64,000 nt of DNA from Ohtaekwangia sp. (GCA_021155195.1 JAJNPV010000037.1:620001-684000); one strand, 5' to 3'; positions 25,680 to 34,525 are shown, numbered from the stretch's first letter. The notes: generated from the letters alone by a model not told the origin. Numbers and translations are program-made.

Positions 25680-26309
25680 TTACAAACGATGTAGATAATC
25701 ATTTTTAAGACTTGTTCGTAGTGATTTCAGAGCTCGCCCTATTTGGGTTTCTATTGTTTTTACACTTAAGCATAGGGTATCGGCAATATCATTGTACTTC
25801 ATGCCCTCATCCCGGCTTAATTGAAAAACCAGCCTGCATTGCCGTGGTAGCTTAGCTACTGCAAGGTCTACCTTGGTTTGCAATTCAGCGAATTCAGCGT
25901 TTTTATGCGGATCCATGCTGTCTGAACTAACAAAAGCCGCATCTTCCAGATTAGTCCATAATGAATGTTTTTCCTTTCTCAGGTAATCAAATGAGATGTT
26001 TCGAACAGAGGTATATAAATAAGATTTAGCCGAACTTGAGATAACAATGCGCTTACGGTAGCACCAGATTTTGTAAAAAACCTCACTAACAAGCTCTTCA
26101 GCCACCTCGTTAATTTTTACGAGCCTTTTACTAAAGTTGCGGAGCGGACTATAATTTGAATGAAAAAGCTTTTCAAAAGCTCCGTAGTCGTCATGTTGTA
26201 AAACTCGTGAAAGCAAGTAGTCAATATCGGTAGCTGTTTCACCACCCTTTTTATAGGATACCCGTAGGTGGGTTTTGCTTTCTTTTAAGAGAGGTAAAGG
26301 TTTAATCAC
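25680..26309 (-). CDS. RNA polymerase ECF-family sigma-70 factor (FecI-like)
   Basis: A 209-residue sigma factor of the type that often controls SusCD units. Region 2 (about 38-110) is seen as DYGAFEKLFHSNYSPLRNF, EVAEELVSEVFYKIW and SYLYTSVRNISFDYLRK; region 4 (about 145-205) as LPRQCRLVFQLSRDEGMKYNDIA and LSVKTIETQIGRALKSLR. The usual FecR anti-sigma gene is absent: the next gene downstream is susC. It is divergent from the LacI-type regulator, with a 145-base region between them. Confidence 0.92.
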   Translation of the reverse strand: MIKPLPLLKESKTHLRVSYKKGGETATDIDYLLSRVLQHDDYGAFEKLFHSNYSPLRNFSKRLVKINEVAEELVSEVFYKIWCYRKRIVISSSAKSYLYTSVRNISFDYLRKEKHSLWTNLEDAAFVSSDSMDPHKNAEFAELQTKVDLAVAKLPRQCRLVFQLSRDEGMKYNDIADTLCLSVKTIETQIGRALKSLRTSLKNDYLHRL

Positions 26310-26391
26310 AGTGCAATCGTTTGAATTGTAATACTATGTTAGCCCTTGTTTTTTGCAATAAGTACCGATTGTTTGTTTTTTTTAACGGTAT

Positions 26392-26427
26392 CCGTCCCGG
26401 GAACCGTCCCGAAAATCCGTATCTTTA
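26392..26427 (+). promoter_or_regulatory. Promoter region of the LacI-type gene with 12-base direct repeats
   Basis: CCGTCCCGGGAA (26392-26403) is followed at once by CCGTCCCGAAAA (26404-26415), then TATCTTTA (26420-26427), which fits the Bacteroidota -7 element TAnnTTTG in seven of the eight positions that matter less one. No clear -33 TTG was found. The ATG is 27 bases downstream. The repeats lie where a regulator of this gene could bind. Confidence 0.4.
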
Positions 26428-26454
26428 ATCATTCTAAAGATTTAGGAGAGAAAA

Positions 26455-27474
26455 ATGGCCAAAAGTGTTTCTACCATTCGTGATATTGCCCGCATCCTTG
26501 GGATCTCAAAATCGACTGTATCCAGGGCTCTTAATAATCATTACGATGTGAATGCGGAGACGGCTCGTAAAGTGCACGAACTGGCTGCTCAACTTGACTA
26601 TCATCCTAATCTTTTGGCTCAACATCTTAAGCAACAACGAACCAATACGATTGGCGTTGTAATTCCAGAAACTGTTAACCGATTTTTTGCAAAGGCCATT
26701 GGTGGTATCCAGGAAGTAGCCAACCGGGCCGGGTATAATGTGATGATTTGTCAATCTAACGAAACTCTTGACCTCGAAAGAAATAATCTAAAAACACTCA
26801 TGGCAAGTAAAGTTGATGGCCTCTTGATTTCAGTTTCGAGAGAAACAAATCAGTATGACCATTTACAATATGCCATTGATAAAGAAATACCACTGGTCTT
26901 TTTTGATCGGATAGTGGAAGAATTGGCAGCTTCACAAGTGTATTCCAATAATTATGATATCTGCTTTCAAGGCACTGAGCATTTAATAAATCAAGGCTGT
27001 AAAAGAATTGCCTTTATTGCCGGACCGCAAAATTTATACAATAGCCGCAACCGGCTTAATGGCTACTTAGATGCAATGAAGAGGAATAACATGACAATTT
27101 CGGAATCACTTATTGTGTATACCAACTATACGATAAATGATGTTGAAAATTACACCCGGGCGTTGTTTAACTTAAGGGACAGGCCTGATGGAATTTTTGC
27201 CATTAATGATATGGCTGCCATTGAGATCATGCATATTTTGAAGAAGCGAGGATTGAACATCCCAAAAGATGTTGCAGTATTAGGCTTTAATAATGAAACG
27301 ATAGGCAAGCTTATTGAACCAACCCTCAGCAGTATAGATCATCCAGCCTATGATATGGGTGCAGCAGCAACCGAAATCTTGTTAAAGCAAATTCACAAAG
27401 ATGAGATTGTTCAGGAAAAGAGATTAATCAAGAGTAGGCTTGTGATTCGCGAATCGAGTAATCGAATTGCTTAA
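26455..27474 (+). CDS. LacI/GalR-family transcriptional regulator
   Basis: A 339-residue repressor-type protein. The N-terminal helix-turn-helix (about 5-60) reads STIRDIARILGISKSTVSRA, followed by the hinge NLLAQHLKQQRTNTIGVVIPE; the rest is a periplasmic-binding-like effector domain (about 65-335), with FAINDMAAIEIMHILKKRG and VAVLGFNNETIG. Its gene is next to the uronate catabolic genes, so it most likely controls them in response to a uronate-derived ligand. The downstream reductase gene runs convergently, ending 11 bases after this stop. Confidence 0.95.
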   Translation: MAKSVSTIRDIARILGISKSTVSRALNNHYDVNAETARKVHELAAQLDYHPNLLAQHLKQQRTNTIGVVIPETVNRFFAKAIGGIQEVANRAGYNVMICQSNETLDLERNNLKTLMASKVDGLLISVSRETNQYDHLQYAIDKEIPLVFFDRIVEELAASQVYSNNYDICFQGTEHLINQGCKRIAFIAGPQNLYNSRNRLNGYLDAMKRNNMTISESLIVYTNYTINDVENYTRALFNLRDRPDGIFAINDMAAIEIMHILKKRGLNIPKDVAVLGFNNETIGKLIEPTLSSIDHPAYDMGAAATEILLKQIHKDEIVQEKRLIKSRLVIRESSNRIA

Positions 27475-27485
27475 GCAAAAACTGT

Positions 27486-28919
27486 TTAAAGACTTTTCAA
27501 ACTTTCAATGATACCTTTTTGATGTATCTGATGAAGATAGTAAGCGGTTCGTTCCACCAGGTGAGGTACCTTGGTTAGATCGCTACCCCATAACTCCTGA
27601 TAACTCAAAACTTTTTTGCAAATACCTTCCATACATTTGAATGAGTAGTCCGCGTCTTTCCAGACCTGTTTCATAAATGAAATCACGTCAACCCGATCGT
27701 TCAACGCAATATCCTCCGCACCTCGATAAAAGAAAAATAATGCAGCGATCGAAAAAGCAATGCGCTCAGGCACCACACCATTTTTTTCTACATGGGCAAG
27801 AAGGGATGGAACCACCCGGATATTAAATTTTGAAAAACTATCATGCGTTATTGTAATCAATTGGTGATCGATGGCAGGGTTGCGAAAACGGATGATAACT
27901 TCTTCAGCAAATTTTTCTAACTCAAGCAAATCGCCAGGAAGGTTGGAAATAATATCATCGAAAATCATTCGCTTAACAAAATTGCCAATTATTGGATGTT
28001 CAATCGTTTCGCGAATGGTGTTGAGCCCTGCCAGGTAGCCTACGCAAGCCATGCATGAATGTGCTCCATTAAGAATACGAACTTTACGTAATCGATAGGG
28101 TGTAAGATCATGTGTATAAATTACATTTAAGCCCGCCTTTTTAAAAGGTAACACTTCTTCAATCCAACGGGGTCCATCAATTACCCATAAATAAAACCAT
28201 TCACCTTCAAGCGCTAGTTCATCGGCATAACCCAATTCGGTATAAAATATTTCCTTGGGTTTGTGTGGAACTCCCGACACAATTCGATCGACTAACGTAT
28301 TGCAAAATGTAACATGCTTAGTTACCCACGTGTCGAACTCAGGTGACAAAGCCCAATGTTCACTGTACTTTTTAATGCAGGCCTTGAGGGCTAGCCCGTT
28401 TTGCTCAATCAACTCAGTGGGTAGAATGAGTAGACTATTACTTAAGTTATTTTGAAAACGGTGGTAGAGAAGTTGTGTTAGTTGACCCGGAAAGGAAGAT
28501 GCAAGCTTATTGAACTCATCAGTGGGTGTAAAGACTATTCCTCCTTCTATTGAATTAGAAATGATAAATTGAAGATCAGGATTAAGTGCTTCGTCTAAAA
28601 AACCAAGAAAACTATGGGAAGGATTTACCACCCGCTGAATGGCATCAATCTTATATTGTTTCCGTACAAATTCTTCTTCGTAAATTCCTTTTAAAATTAC
28701 AGTAAAGACTCCTTCCTGTATAGTTAACGTATCGCCATTCGATGTGCTTTGAATAACTGATATGCCTGCATTAAAACCTGCTTTATCATTAGCTTCCTGC
28801 ACAATCCAATCTGCAAAACCTAACAAAAAATTATCAGTTCCGAATTGTAATATTTTCACCGGGTATCTATTCCTGGCAAAGTCTTGAATGGGTCGGCTTA
28901 ATGAATGAACAGTTTGCAT
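27486..28919 (-). CDS. uxaB: Tagaturonate/fructuronate reductase (mannitol dehydrogenase family)
   Basis: A 477-residue long-chain polyol dehydrogenase. The N-terminal NAD-binding region begins VKILQFGTDNFLLGFADWIV, which resembles UxaB (altronate oxidoreductase) more than UxuB; later parts include LPTELIEQNG, RIVSGVPH and LNGAHSCMACVGYLAGL, near the catalytic Lys/Asn/His region. It would reduce tagaturonate to altronate, or fructuronate to mannonate, with NADH in the cytoplasm. The same locus encodes mannonate dehydratase but no altronate dehydratase, so the fructuronate reaction is more likely here despite the UxaB-like look. Divergent from the GH88-like gene. Confidence 0.82.
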   Translation of the reverse strand: MQTVHSLSRPIQDFARNRYPVKILQFGTDNFLLGFADWIVQEANDKAGFNAGISVIQSTSNGDTLTIQEGVFTVILKGIYEEEFVRKQYKIDAIQRVVNPSHSFLGFLDEALNPDLQFIISNSIEGGIVFTPTDEFNKLASSFPGQLTQLLYHRFQNNLSNSLLILPTELIEQNGLALKACIKKYSEHWALSPEFDTWVTKHVTFCNTLVDRIVSGVPHKPKEIFYTELGYADELALEGEWFYLWVIDGPRWIEEVLPFKKAGLNVIYTHDLTPYRLRKVRILNGAHSCMACVGYLAGLNTIRETIEHPIIGNFVKRMIFDDIISNLPGDLLELEKFAEEVIIRFRNPAIDHQLITITHDSFSKFNIRVVPSLLAHVEKNGVVPERIAFSIAALFFFYRGAEDIALNDRVDVISFMKQVWKDADYSFKCMEGICKKVLSYQELWGSDLTKVPHLVERTAYYLHQIHQKGIIESLKSL

Positions 28920-29010
28920 AGTTCATGGTAATTAAGATAAAGACTGACTGCGAATGAACAAACCCCTACAATGAATAAGGGAAAGACTCGTATTTTTCGT
29001 CTTTGAAGTA

Positions 29011-29023
29011 TAAACAGTGTTTA
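29011..29023. promoter_or_regulatory. Candidate operator palindrome
   Basis: TAAACAGTGTTTA is a perfect 13-base palindrome around a central G, in the 125-base region between the divergent reductase and GH88-like genes. It is 22 bases before the GH88-like start. The size and form suit a LacI-type operator, and a LacI-type gene is nearby. Confidence 0.4.
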
Positions 29024-29044
29024 ACTTAGTGATGTTCTTGCTCT

Positions 29045-30424
29045 ATGATTAAAATTAATTTTGAATTAAAACCCATTGATCTCTCTTCCAAGTTGTTACG
29101 GTTCTGGAAGTTGTCTGGTGAAAAAATAAACCTGATTGACAAAAACTATGACACCAGCCAAGGGTCACCTGTGTTTACGGTGGCTGGAAAATATTCTACC
29201 CGTGGTTGGACGGAATGGACTCAGGGTTTTCAATATGGTTCCTCCATTCTTCAATTTGATGCTACCGGAGAAAAGGATTTCCTTGAATCAGGCAGAAAAA
29301 AAACATTAGCCGTGATGGCGCCTCACATAAGCCATATTGGGGTTCACGATCATGGTTTTAATAATGTGAGTACCTACGGCAATTTGCTGCGGTTGATGAA
29401 GGAAGGAAAAATTGAATTTAATGAGTGGGAGAAAAACTTTTACGAGCTCGCGCTAAAAATTTCCGGTGCAGTGCAGGCAAGTCGCTGGACCCCTATCAAG
29501 AATGGCGGCTTTATTCATTCCTTCAATGGTGCTCATTCATTGTTTGTAGATACTATTCGTTCATGTCGAGCTTTAATTGTTAGTCATAGTCTGGGTCATG
29601 TTTTTCAAGCTGAGGGTGATGTAAAAATTGATTTGTTAGAACGTGCTATTCAACACATGAAAGCAACGGCTGACTACTCTGTTTTTTATGGCGAAGGAAG
29701 AGATGTGTATGATTTGCGCGGCCGTACCGCTCACGAAAGTATTTTTAATGTGAAGGATGGAAACTTTAGATGTCCCGGTACGCAACAAGGCTACTCTGGT
29801 TTTAGCACGTGGACACGCGGCCTTGCCTGGGCGGTCAGCGGTTTTGCGGAAGAATTAGAATGGATGGAAACTGCTCCGGCTGATGGGGTTAAATCTTCGG
29901 GTGGTAAAGAAGCGGTAACAGCTTTTATGCTGAAAGCTGCAAAAGCTACCTGTGATTTTTATATTGAACACACGCCCACCGATGGCATACCTTATTGGGA
30001 CACTGGTGGACCTAACCTGCATAAGATTAAAGATTACTTGAATAAACCTGCCGATCCGTACAACGAATTTGAACCGGTAGATAGTTCGGCTGCGGCTATT
30101 ACCGCACAAGGATTATTACGACTTGGAAAATATCTTCAAAGCAAAAATGATAAAGATGGCGATCGCTACTGGCAAGCGGGACTTACAGTAATGAATACCT
30201 TACTGGATGAACCTTATCTGAGTACAAATCCTACCCATCAGGGTTTAATTCTTCATTCCATCTATCATCATCCAAATGGGTGGGATTATACTCCACCCGG
30301 AAGTAAAATTCCAAATGGTGAATCGAGCATGTGGGGAGATTATCATGCCCGTGAGGTGTGCTTATACTTGCATCGTATCATCCAAAAAGAAAAATACTAT
30401 ACATTCTTTACCTGTGCGCAATGA
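29045..30424 (+). CDS. GH88-like unsaturated uronyl hydrolase
   Basis: A 459-residue protein with no signal peptide, so cytoplasmic. It has the six-hairpin fold of GH88/GH105: a catalytic-Asp segment HDHGF (101-105, Asp102), GFSTWTRGLAWAVSGFAEEL (about 256-275), PYWDTGGPN and the closing DSSAAAITAQGLLRLGKYL. GH88 enzymes release unsaturated uronic acids from oligosaccharides made by lyases. It heads a plus-strand operon that continues through the isomerase (ATGA overlap at 30421). A weak alternative is a related six-hairpin enzyme with another substrate, since the protein has about 80 more residues than a typical GH88. Confidence 0.78.
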   Translation: MIKINFELKPIDLSSKLLRFWKLSGEKINLIDKNYDTSQGSPVFTVAGKYSTRGWTEWTQGFQYGSSILQFDATGEKDFLESGRKKTLAVMAPHISHIGVHDHGFNNVSTYGNLLRLMKEGKIEFNEWEKNFYELALKISGAVQASRWTPIKNGGFIHSFNGAHSLFVDTIRSCRALIVSHSLGHVFQAEGDVKIDLLERAIQHMKATADYSVFYGEGRDVYDLRGRTAHESIFNVKDGNFRCPGTQQGYSGFSTWTRGLAWAVSGFAEELEWMETAPADGVKSSGGKEAVTAFMLKAAKATCDFYIEHTPTDGIPYWDTGGPNLHKIKDYLNKPADPYNEFEPVDSSAAAITAQGLLRLGKYLQSKNDKDGDRYWQAGLTVMNTLLDEPYLSTNPTHQGLILHSIYHHPNGWDYTPPGSKIPNGESSMWGDYHAREVCLYLHRIIQKEKYYTFFTCAQ

Positions 30425-31254
30425 GTGCAAAGCAGTTAACTGATCTTTCTCAATTGTGCATTCACACCATCACCACAAAGCCGTGGAGTATTGAGGAGGC
30501 AGTACAAAATTTTTCAAAGGAAGGTGTAAAAGGAATTACCGTTTGGCGGGATGCATTGACAGGAAGAAACATGAAACAAACAGGTGAACTCATTCGCGAT
30601 AATGGATTGAGTATTGTTTCACTTTGCCGTGGCGGATTTTTTCCCGCCAAGGAAGTTGCCAAACGTAAGATTGCCATTGACGACAACCGAAAAGCGATTG
30701 ATGAAGCTGCTGAGTTAGGAGCGCCTATGATTGTGCTTGTATGTGGTGCCGATGCCAATCAGTCGCTAGAAGATTCACGAAAGCAAATTCGTGATGGTAT
30801 TGCCGAAGTTTTGCCACAAGCAAAAGCAGCCGGAATAAAATTAGCGATTGAACCCTTGCACCCGATGTATGCCGACACACGCTCGGCAATCAATACACTT
30901 GCGCAAGCGAATGATATGGCCGTTGAACTAAACTCGCCTTTTGTAGGAGTTGCTGCAGATGTATATCATCTCTGGTGGGATCCTGCTTTAGAGCAGGAAA
31001 TAAAACGGTGCGGAGAAAATAATCACCTGTTTGCATTTCATATTTGCGATTGGAATGTACCTACCAATGATTTCTTGTGGGATCGTGGCTTGATGGGTGA
31101 AGGATGTATTCCCGTAAGGAAGATAAGAGGCTGGGTAGAAGAAACAGGATTTGATGGCTTTTATGAAGTGGAAATTTTTTCCACTAAATTTTGGGAGATG
31201 GATCAATCACAATTCTTGAATAAAATAATAACTGCATACAAAGAAAAATCTTAA
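30421..31254 (+). CDS. Sugar phosphate isomerase/epimerase-family TIM-barrel protein
   Basis: A 277-residue protein of the xylose-isomerase-like/AP-endonuclease-2 barrel superfamily. Metal-binding residues are seen in AIEPLHPMYADTRSA (about 143-157; Glu), VAADVYHLWWDP (Asp and His), FHICDWN and EVEIFS at the end. I chose the ATG at 30421 because it overlaps the GH88-like stop as ATGA; an upstream in-frame start would overlap that gene by 67 bases. It probably isomerises or epimerises a uronate or keto-sugar in this pathway; the exact substrate is unknown. Confidence 0.85.
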   Translation: MSAKQLTDLSQLCIHTITTKPWSIEEAVQNFSKEGVKGITVWRDALTGRNMKQTGELIRDNGLSIVSLCRGGFFPAKEVAKRKIAIDDNRKAIDEAAELGAPMIVLVCGADANQSLEDSRKQIRDGIAEVLPQAKAAGIKLAIEPLHPMYADTRSAINTLAQANDMAVELNSPFVGVAADVYHLWWDPALEQEIKRCGENNHLFAFHICDWNVPTNDFLWDRGLMGEGCIPVRKIRGWVEETGFDGFYEVEIFSTKFWEMDQSQFLNKIITAYKEKS

Positions 31255-31256
31255 TC

Positions 31257-32402
31257 ATGAAGGAGCATAAAGTAGGAATTATTATGAACGGAGTAACAGG
31301 TCGCATGGGAACCAACCAGCATCTGTTGCGATCAATCGCAGAAATCATAAAGCAAGGTGGTGTAAAACTGGGTGGAGGAGAGACGATTATGCCCGATCCT
31401 GTTTTAGTGGGACGAGATAGAAGTAAACTTGAAAAGTTAAGCGCACTTTCAGGAGTAAAAAAAATAAGCACCAACCTGGAAGAAACATTAGTAGATGCTA
31501 ATAATATTATTTATTTCGATTCGCAGACAACAGGAAGAAGAGCAGAGGCTGTTAAGTTAGCCGTAAAAGCGGGCAAGCACATTTATTGCGAAAAACCAAT
31601 CGCAGTGGACACAAAGACTGCATTAGAGCTTTATAAGTTATGTACGGATGCAAAACTTAAAAACGGAGTTGTACAAGATAAACTTTGGCTGCCGGGCATT
31701 TTGAAATTGAAGCGATTGATTCAACAAGGATTTTTTGGAGAGATACTTTCAGTAAGAGGTGAGTTTGGCTATTGGGTGTTTGAAGGAGATAATATTCCTG
31801 CACAACGACCATCCTGGAACTATAGAAAAGAAGATGATGGCGGTATCATTGTTGATATGCTTTGTCATTGGCGCTATGTGTTGGATAATGTTTTCGGAAA
31901 AGTAAAATCAGTTTCATGTTTGGGAGCAACACACATTCCACAACGAATTGATGAACAAGGCAAGCCTTATAAATGCACAGCTGATGATGCAGCTTATGCA
32001 ACGTTTGAATTGGAAGGTGGAGTAATAGCACATTTTAATTCTTCATGGACAACCCGTGTAAGACGCGATGATTTACTTACACTGCAAGTAGATGGAACAA
32101 AAGGCTCGGCAGTTGCCGGCTTGCGCGAATGTTATATTCAACATTATGGCAACACACCAAAGCCCGTTTGGAATCCGGACATTGCTCAGCCTATAAATTT
32201 CTTTGAAGGTTGGTCGAAAGTACCGGAGCAAGAATCGTATGATAATGCATTCAAAGCTCAGTGGGAATTATTTTTAAAACATGTGGTGAAAGATGAGCCC
32301 TTTCCTTGGGATTTGCGCGATGGCGCGCGTGGTGTTCAATTAGCAGAGAAGGGAATTGAAAGTTGGAGTAAGCGGTGCTGGGTGGATATTCCCAAAATAT
32401 AG
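31257..32402 (+). CDS. Gfo/Idh/MocA-family oxidoreductase
   Basis: A 381-residue NAD(P)-dependent enzyme. The Rossmann motif is GIIMNGVTGRMGTN near the N-terminus, and the family signature is AGKHIYCEKPIA (about 106-117). The second domain includes EFGYWVFEGD, EDDGGIIVDMLCHWRYVLDNV and a likely catalytic His in that helix. It starts 2 bases after the isomerase stop, so it is in the same operon. It likely oxidises or reduces a sugar acid intermediate; the substrate cannot be told from sequence. Confidence 0.9.
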   Translation: MKEHKVGIIMNGVTGRMGTNQHLLRSIAEIIKQGGVKLGGGETIMPDPVLVGRDRSKLEKLSALSGVKKISTNLEETLVDANNIIYFDSQTTGRRAEAVKLAVKAGKHIYCEKPIAVDTKTALELYKLCTDAKLKNGVVQDKLWLPGILKLKRLIQQGFFGEILSVRGEFGYWVFEGDNIPAQRPSWNYRKEDDGGIIVDMLCHWRYVLDNVFGKVKSVSCLGATHIPQRIDEQGKPYKCTADDAAYATFELEGGVIAHFNSSWTTRVRRDDLLTLQVDGTKGSAVAGLRECYIQHYGNTPKPVWNPDIAQPINFFEGWSKVPEQESYDNAFKAQWELFLKHVVKDEPFPWDLRDGARGVQLAEKGIESWSKRCWVDIPKI

Positions 32403-32418
32403 GAAGCACATTTAAGCT

Positions 32419-33252
32419 ATGAAGCAAAGCGAAAAAATAAGTTCTGAGGGTCACCCCTCTCCACATGGAGAGGGGGCGGGGGTGAGGTCTGTAGCATTGA
32501 TTACCGGAGGAAGCCGGGGTATTGGTTTGGGGGTAGCTCAACATCTGGCTAAGGCTGGTTTCGATATCGCTATCAATGGAGTGCGTGATGAATCTGCTGT
32601 TGGTGATGTTTTAAAAGAACTCAAAGGGTTGGGCGCTGACGTTATCTATTGTCAGGGAAGTGTTTCTTCTTCAGCAGATCGAAAGAGTATCATAGAAAAA
32701 GTCAAAACTCATTTTGGGAGACTGCATGTGTTGGTAAACAATGCAGGCATAGCGCCAAGAGAAAGACGTGATGTATTGGAAACCACCGAAGAAAGTTTTG
32801 ATGAAGTGCTTTCTACTAATCTGAAAGGAAATTATTTCTTGACTCAACAAGCTGCAAATTGGATGATTGAACAAAAGAAATCATCGAATGAATTTGCAGG
32901 ATGTATTATTAATGTGTCATCGATTTCGGCAACAATTGCTTCCATTAATCGCGGAGAGTATTGTATTTCAAAAGCTGGCATTAGCATGGCCACACAATTG
33001 TTTGCAGTTCGGTTGGGTGAGTTTGATATTCCTGTGTATGAAGTACGACCCGGAATTATTAGCACTGATATGACTTCAGGTGTGAAAGGGAAATACGATA
33101 AACTGATTGAGGAAGGATTAATGCTACAGAAACGCTGGGGCTACCCGGATGATGTGGGCAAAGCAGTTGCTGCGTTGGCCTCCGGAAGTTTTCCCTATTC
33201 TACAGGTCAGGTTATTATGGTAGATGGCGGATTAGCAATCCCAAGACTTTAA
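32419..33252 (+). CDS. Short-chain dehydrogenase/reductase (SDR), possibly KduD-like
   Basis: A 277-residue classical SDR. Cofactor motif TGGSRGIG (29-36), structural NNAG (about 107-110), active-site Ser in NVSSISAT and the YCISK Tyr-Lys pair (about 181-185). The C-terminal motif is STGQVIMVDGGLAIP. Related proteins are often labelled 3-ketoacyl-ACP reductase; in this operon a role on keto-deoxy sugar acids, such as that of KduD, fits better, but this is inference. The first 25 residues are unusual: they are encoded by a palindromic repeat (32449-32488). A GTG at 32482 would give a normal N-terminus and could be the real start. Confidence 0.88.
   Translation: MKQSEKISSEGHPSPHGEGAGVRSVALITGGSRGIGLGVAQHLAKAGFDIAINGVRDESAVGDVLKELKGLGADVIYCQGSVSSSADRKSIIEKVKTHFGRLHVLVNNAGIAPRERRDVLETTEESFDEVLSTNLKGNYFLTQQAANWMIEQKKSSNEFAGCIINVSSISATIASINRGEYCISKAGISMATQLFAVRLGEFDIPVYEVRPGIISTDMTSGVKGKYDKLIEEGLMLQKRWGYPDDVGKAVAALASGSFPYSTGQVIMVDGGLAIPRL
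32449..32488. repeat. Palindromic repeat at the 5' end of the SDR gene
   Basis: TCACCCCTCTCC (32451-32462), CATG spacer region, then GGAGAGGGGGCGGGGGTGAG: two arms of a G/C-rich palindrome, in frame and coding for GHPSPHGEGAGVR. The core matches the copy in the GH106-like gene. Position inside a coding sequence just after the start is notable. Confidence 0.75.
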
Positions 33253-33274
33253 ATACTTGCCAACTTATTAAATA

Positions 33275-34462
33275 ATGGAGCAACACAAATTAAGTAAAGG
33301 ACAATTTCAGGTTGCTGGTACAGGCTTTCTTAGTTTGCTCTCGTTAGTGGGGATCATGTTTTATGGCCTTCCTTTCTTTTATGATTTCTGGGTAACTGAT
33401 TTTGGATGGTCAAGAGCTACCATCACATCCGGTAATGCAGTAGGCAAAATAATTGTTGGGCCGTTGTTTGGTTTTTTTGCCGGTTGGTTCATTGATCGGT
33501 TTGGCCCGAGAAGATTAATGTTGACAGGAATTATGTTTGGTGGCATCGCCTTGATCGGGTTAAGCATGATGACCGCGCTTTGGCATTTTTATTTGTTCTA
33601 TGTTTTCAATGCATTGGGCTACATGTTTGGCGGGCCGCTACCTAATCAGGTTTTGGTCTCACGATGGTTTACTAAAAGTCGTGGCAAGGCAATGGGCATT
33701 ATTTATCTTGGCATTGGTGTTGGTGGCATGTTGGTTCCTCAAATTGCCAAAGCTCTCAACACTAATTTCGGATGGCAAAATGCACTGGCTATTTTAGGCT
33801 TGCTTATGGTTGCCATCGCTTTTCCAATGGCCTGGTTTGTAAAAGATAATCCTGAACAAATCGAAACTCATCAGTTGATACCCAAGGTGCCTTTAGGAAA
33901 CATCCTTAAAGGATGGCCTTTTTATTTATTGCTTATTGGAAGTATGTGTTCAATCGGGGCAGTGGCAGGCACGAGTCAAAACTTAAAATTATTTCTAAGT
34001 ATAGATTTACACTATTCGCAGCAAGATGCAGCCAATGTTTTATCAATTGTATTGGGCTCAAGTATTATCGGTCGTTTGTTAATGGGTTGGCTTGCCGATC
34101 ACATTGCAAAGAAGTATGTGATGATGTTGATTTATGCGTTGGTAGCGCTGGCAATTCCCATGCTTTACTTTGCTGATATTACCGGAGTGATTTACATTTT
34201 TGCATTTTTGTTTGGCGTTGCCTTGGGGGGTGATTATATGATCATCCCATTAATGGCGGCTGAACTTTTTGGAGTAAAAGTGATGGGTAGGGTGATGGGC
34301 TTGGTGATTACTGCGGATGGGTTGGCAGAAGCATTCGCGCCCATGCTGGCAGGGTGGTTGCGGGATGAAAGCGGAAGTTATGCCAATGGATTTGCAGCCT
34401 TAATCGGGTTAGCTATCATCGGGACAATTGCAGTTTCCTTTCTTCCTTCAAATCGGAAGTGA
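33275..34462 (+). CDS. MFS transporter (monocarboxylate/OFA-like)
   Basis: A 395-residue inner-membrane protein with 12 predicted helices. The loop after TM2 carries DRFGPRRLMLTG, matching the MFS D..G.R..l motif; later features are LGIGVGGMLVPQI and GRLLMGWLADHIAKKY. It resembles the OFA/monocarboxylate-porter type, which carries organic acids. It sits between the SDR and mannonate dehydratase genes (22 and 63 bases away), so it most likely brings uronates or unsaturated oligouronides into the cell. Confidence 0.88.
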   Translation: MEQHKLSKGQFQVAGTGFLSLLSLVGIMFYGLPFFYDFWVTDFGWSRATITSGNAVGKIIVGPLFGFFAGWFIDRFGPRRLMLTGIMFGGIALIGLSMMTALWHFYLFYVFNALGYMFGGPLPNQVLVSRWFTKSRGKAMGIIYLGIGVGGMLVPQIAKALNTNFGWQNALAILGLLMVAIAFPMAWFVKDNPEQIETHQLIPKVPLGNILKGWPFYLLLIGSMCSIGAVAGTSQNLKLFLSIDLHYSQQDAANVLSIVLGSSIIGRLLMGWLADHIAKKYVMMLIYALVALAIPMLYFADITGVIYIFAFLFGVALGGDYMIIPLMAAELFGVKVMGRVMGLVITADGLAEAFAPMLAGWLRDESGSYANGFAALIGLAIIGTIAVSFLPSNRK

Positions 34463-34525
34463 GAATGAGTTTTTTGAAAACAGGATTAAATTGAAGAGAC
34501 TAAATATTTTATTCATATGATTTTA

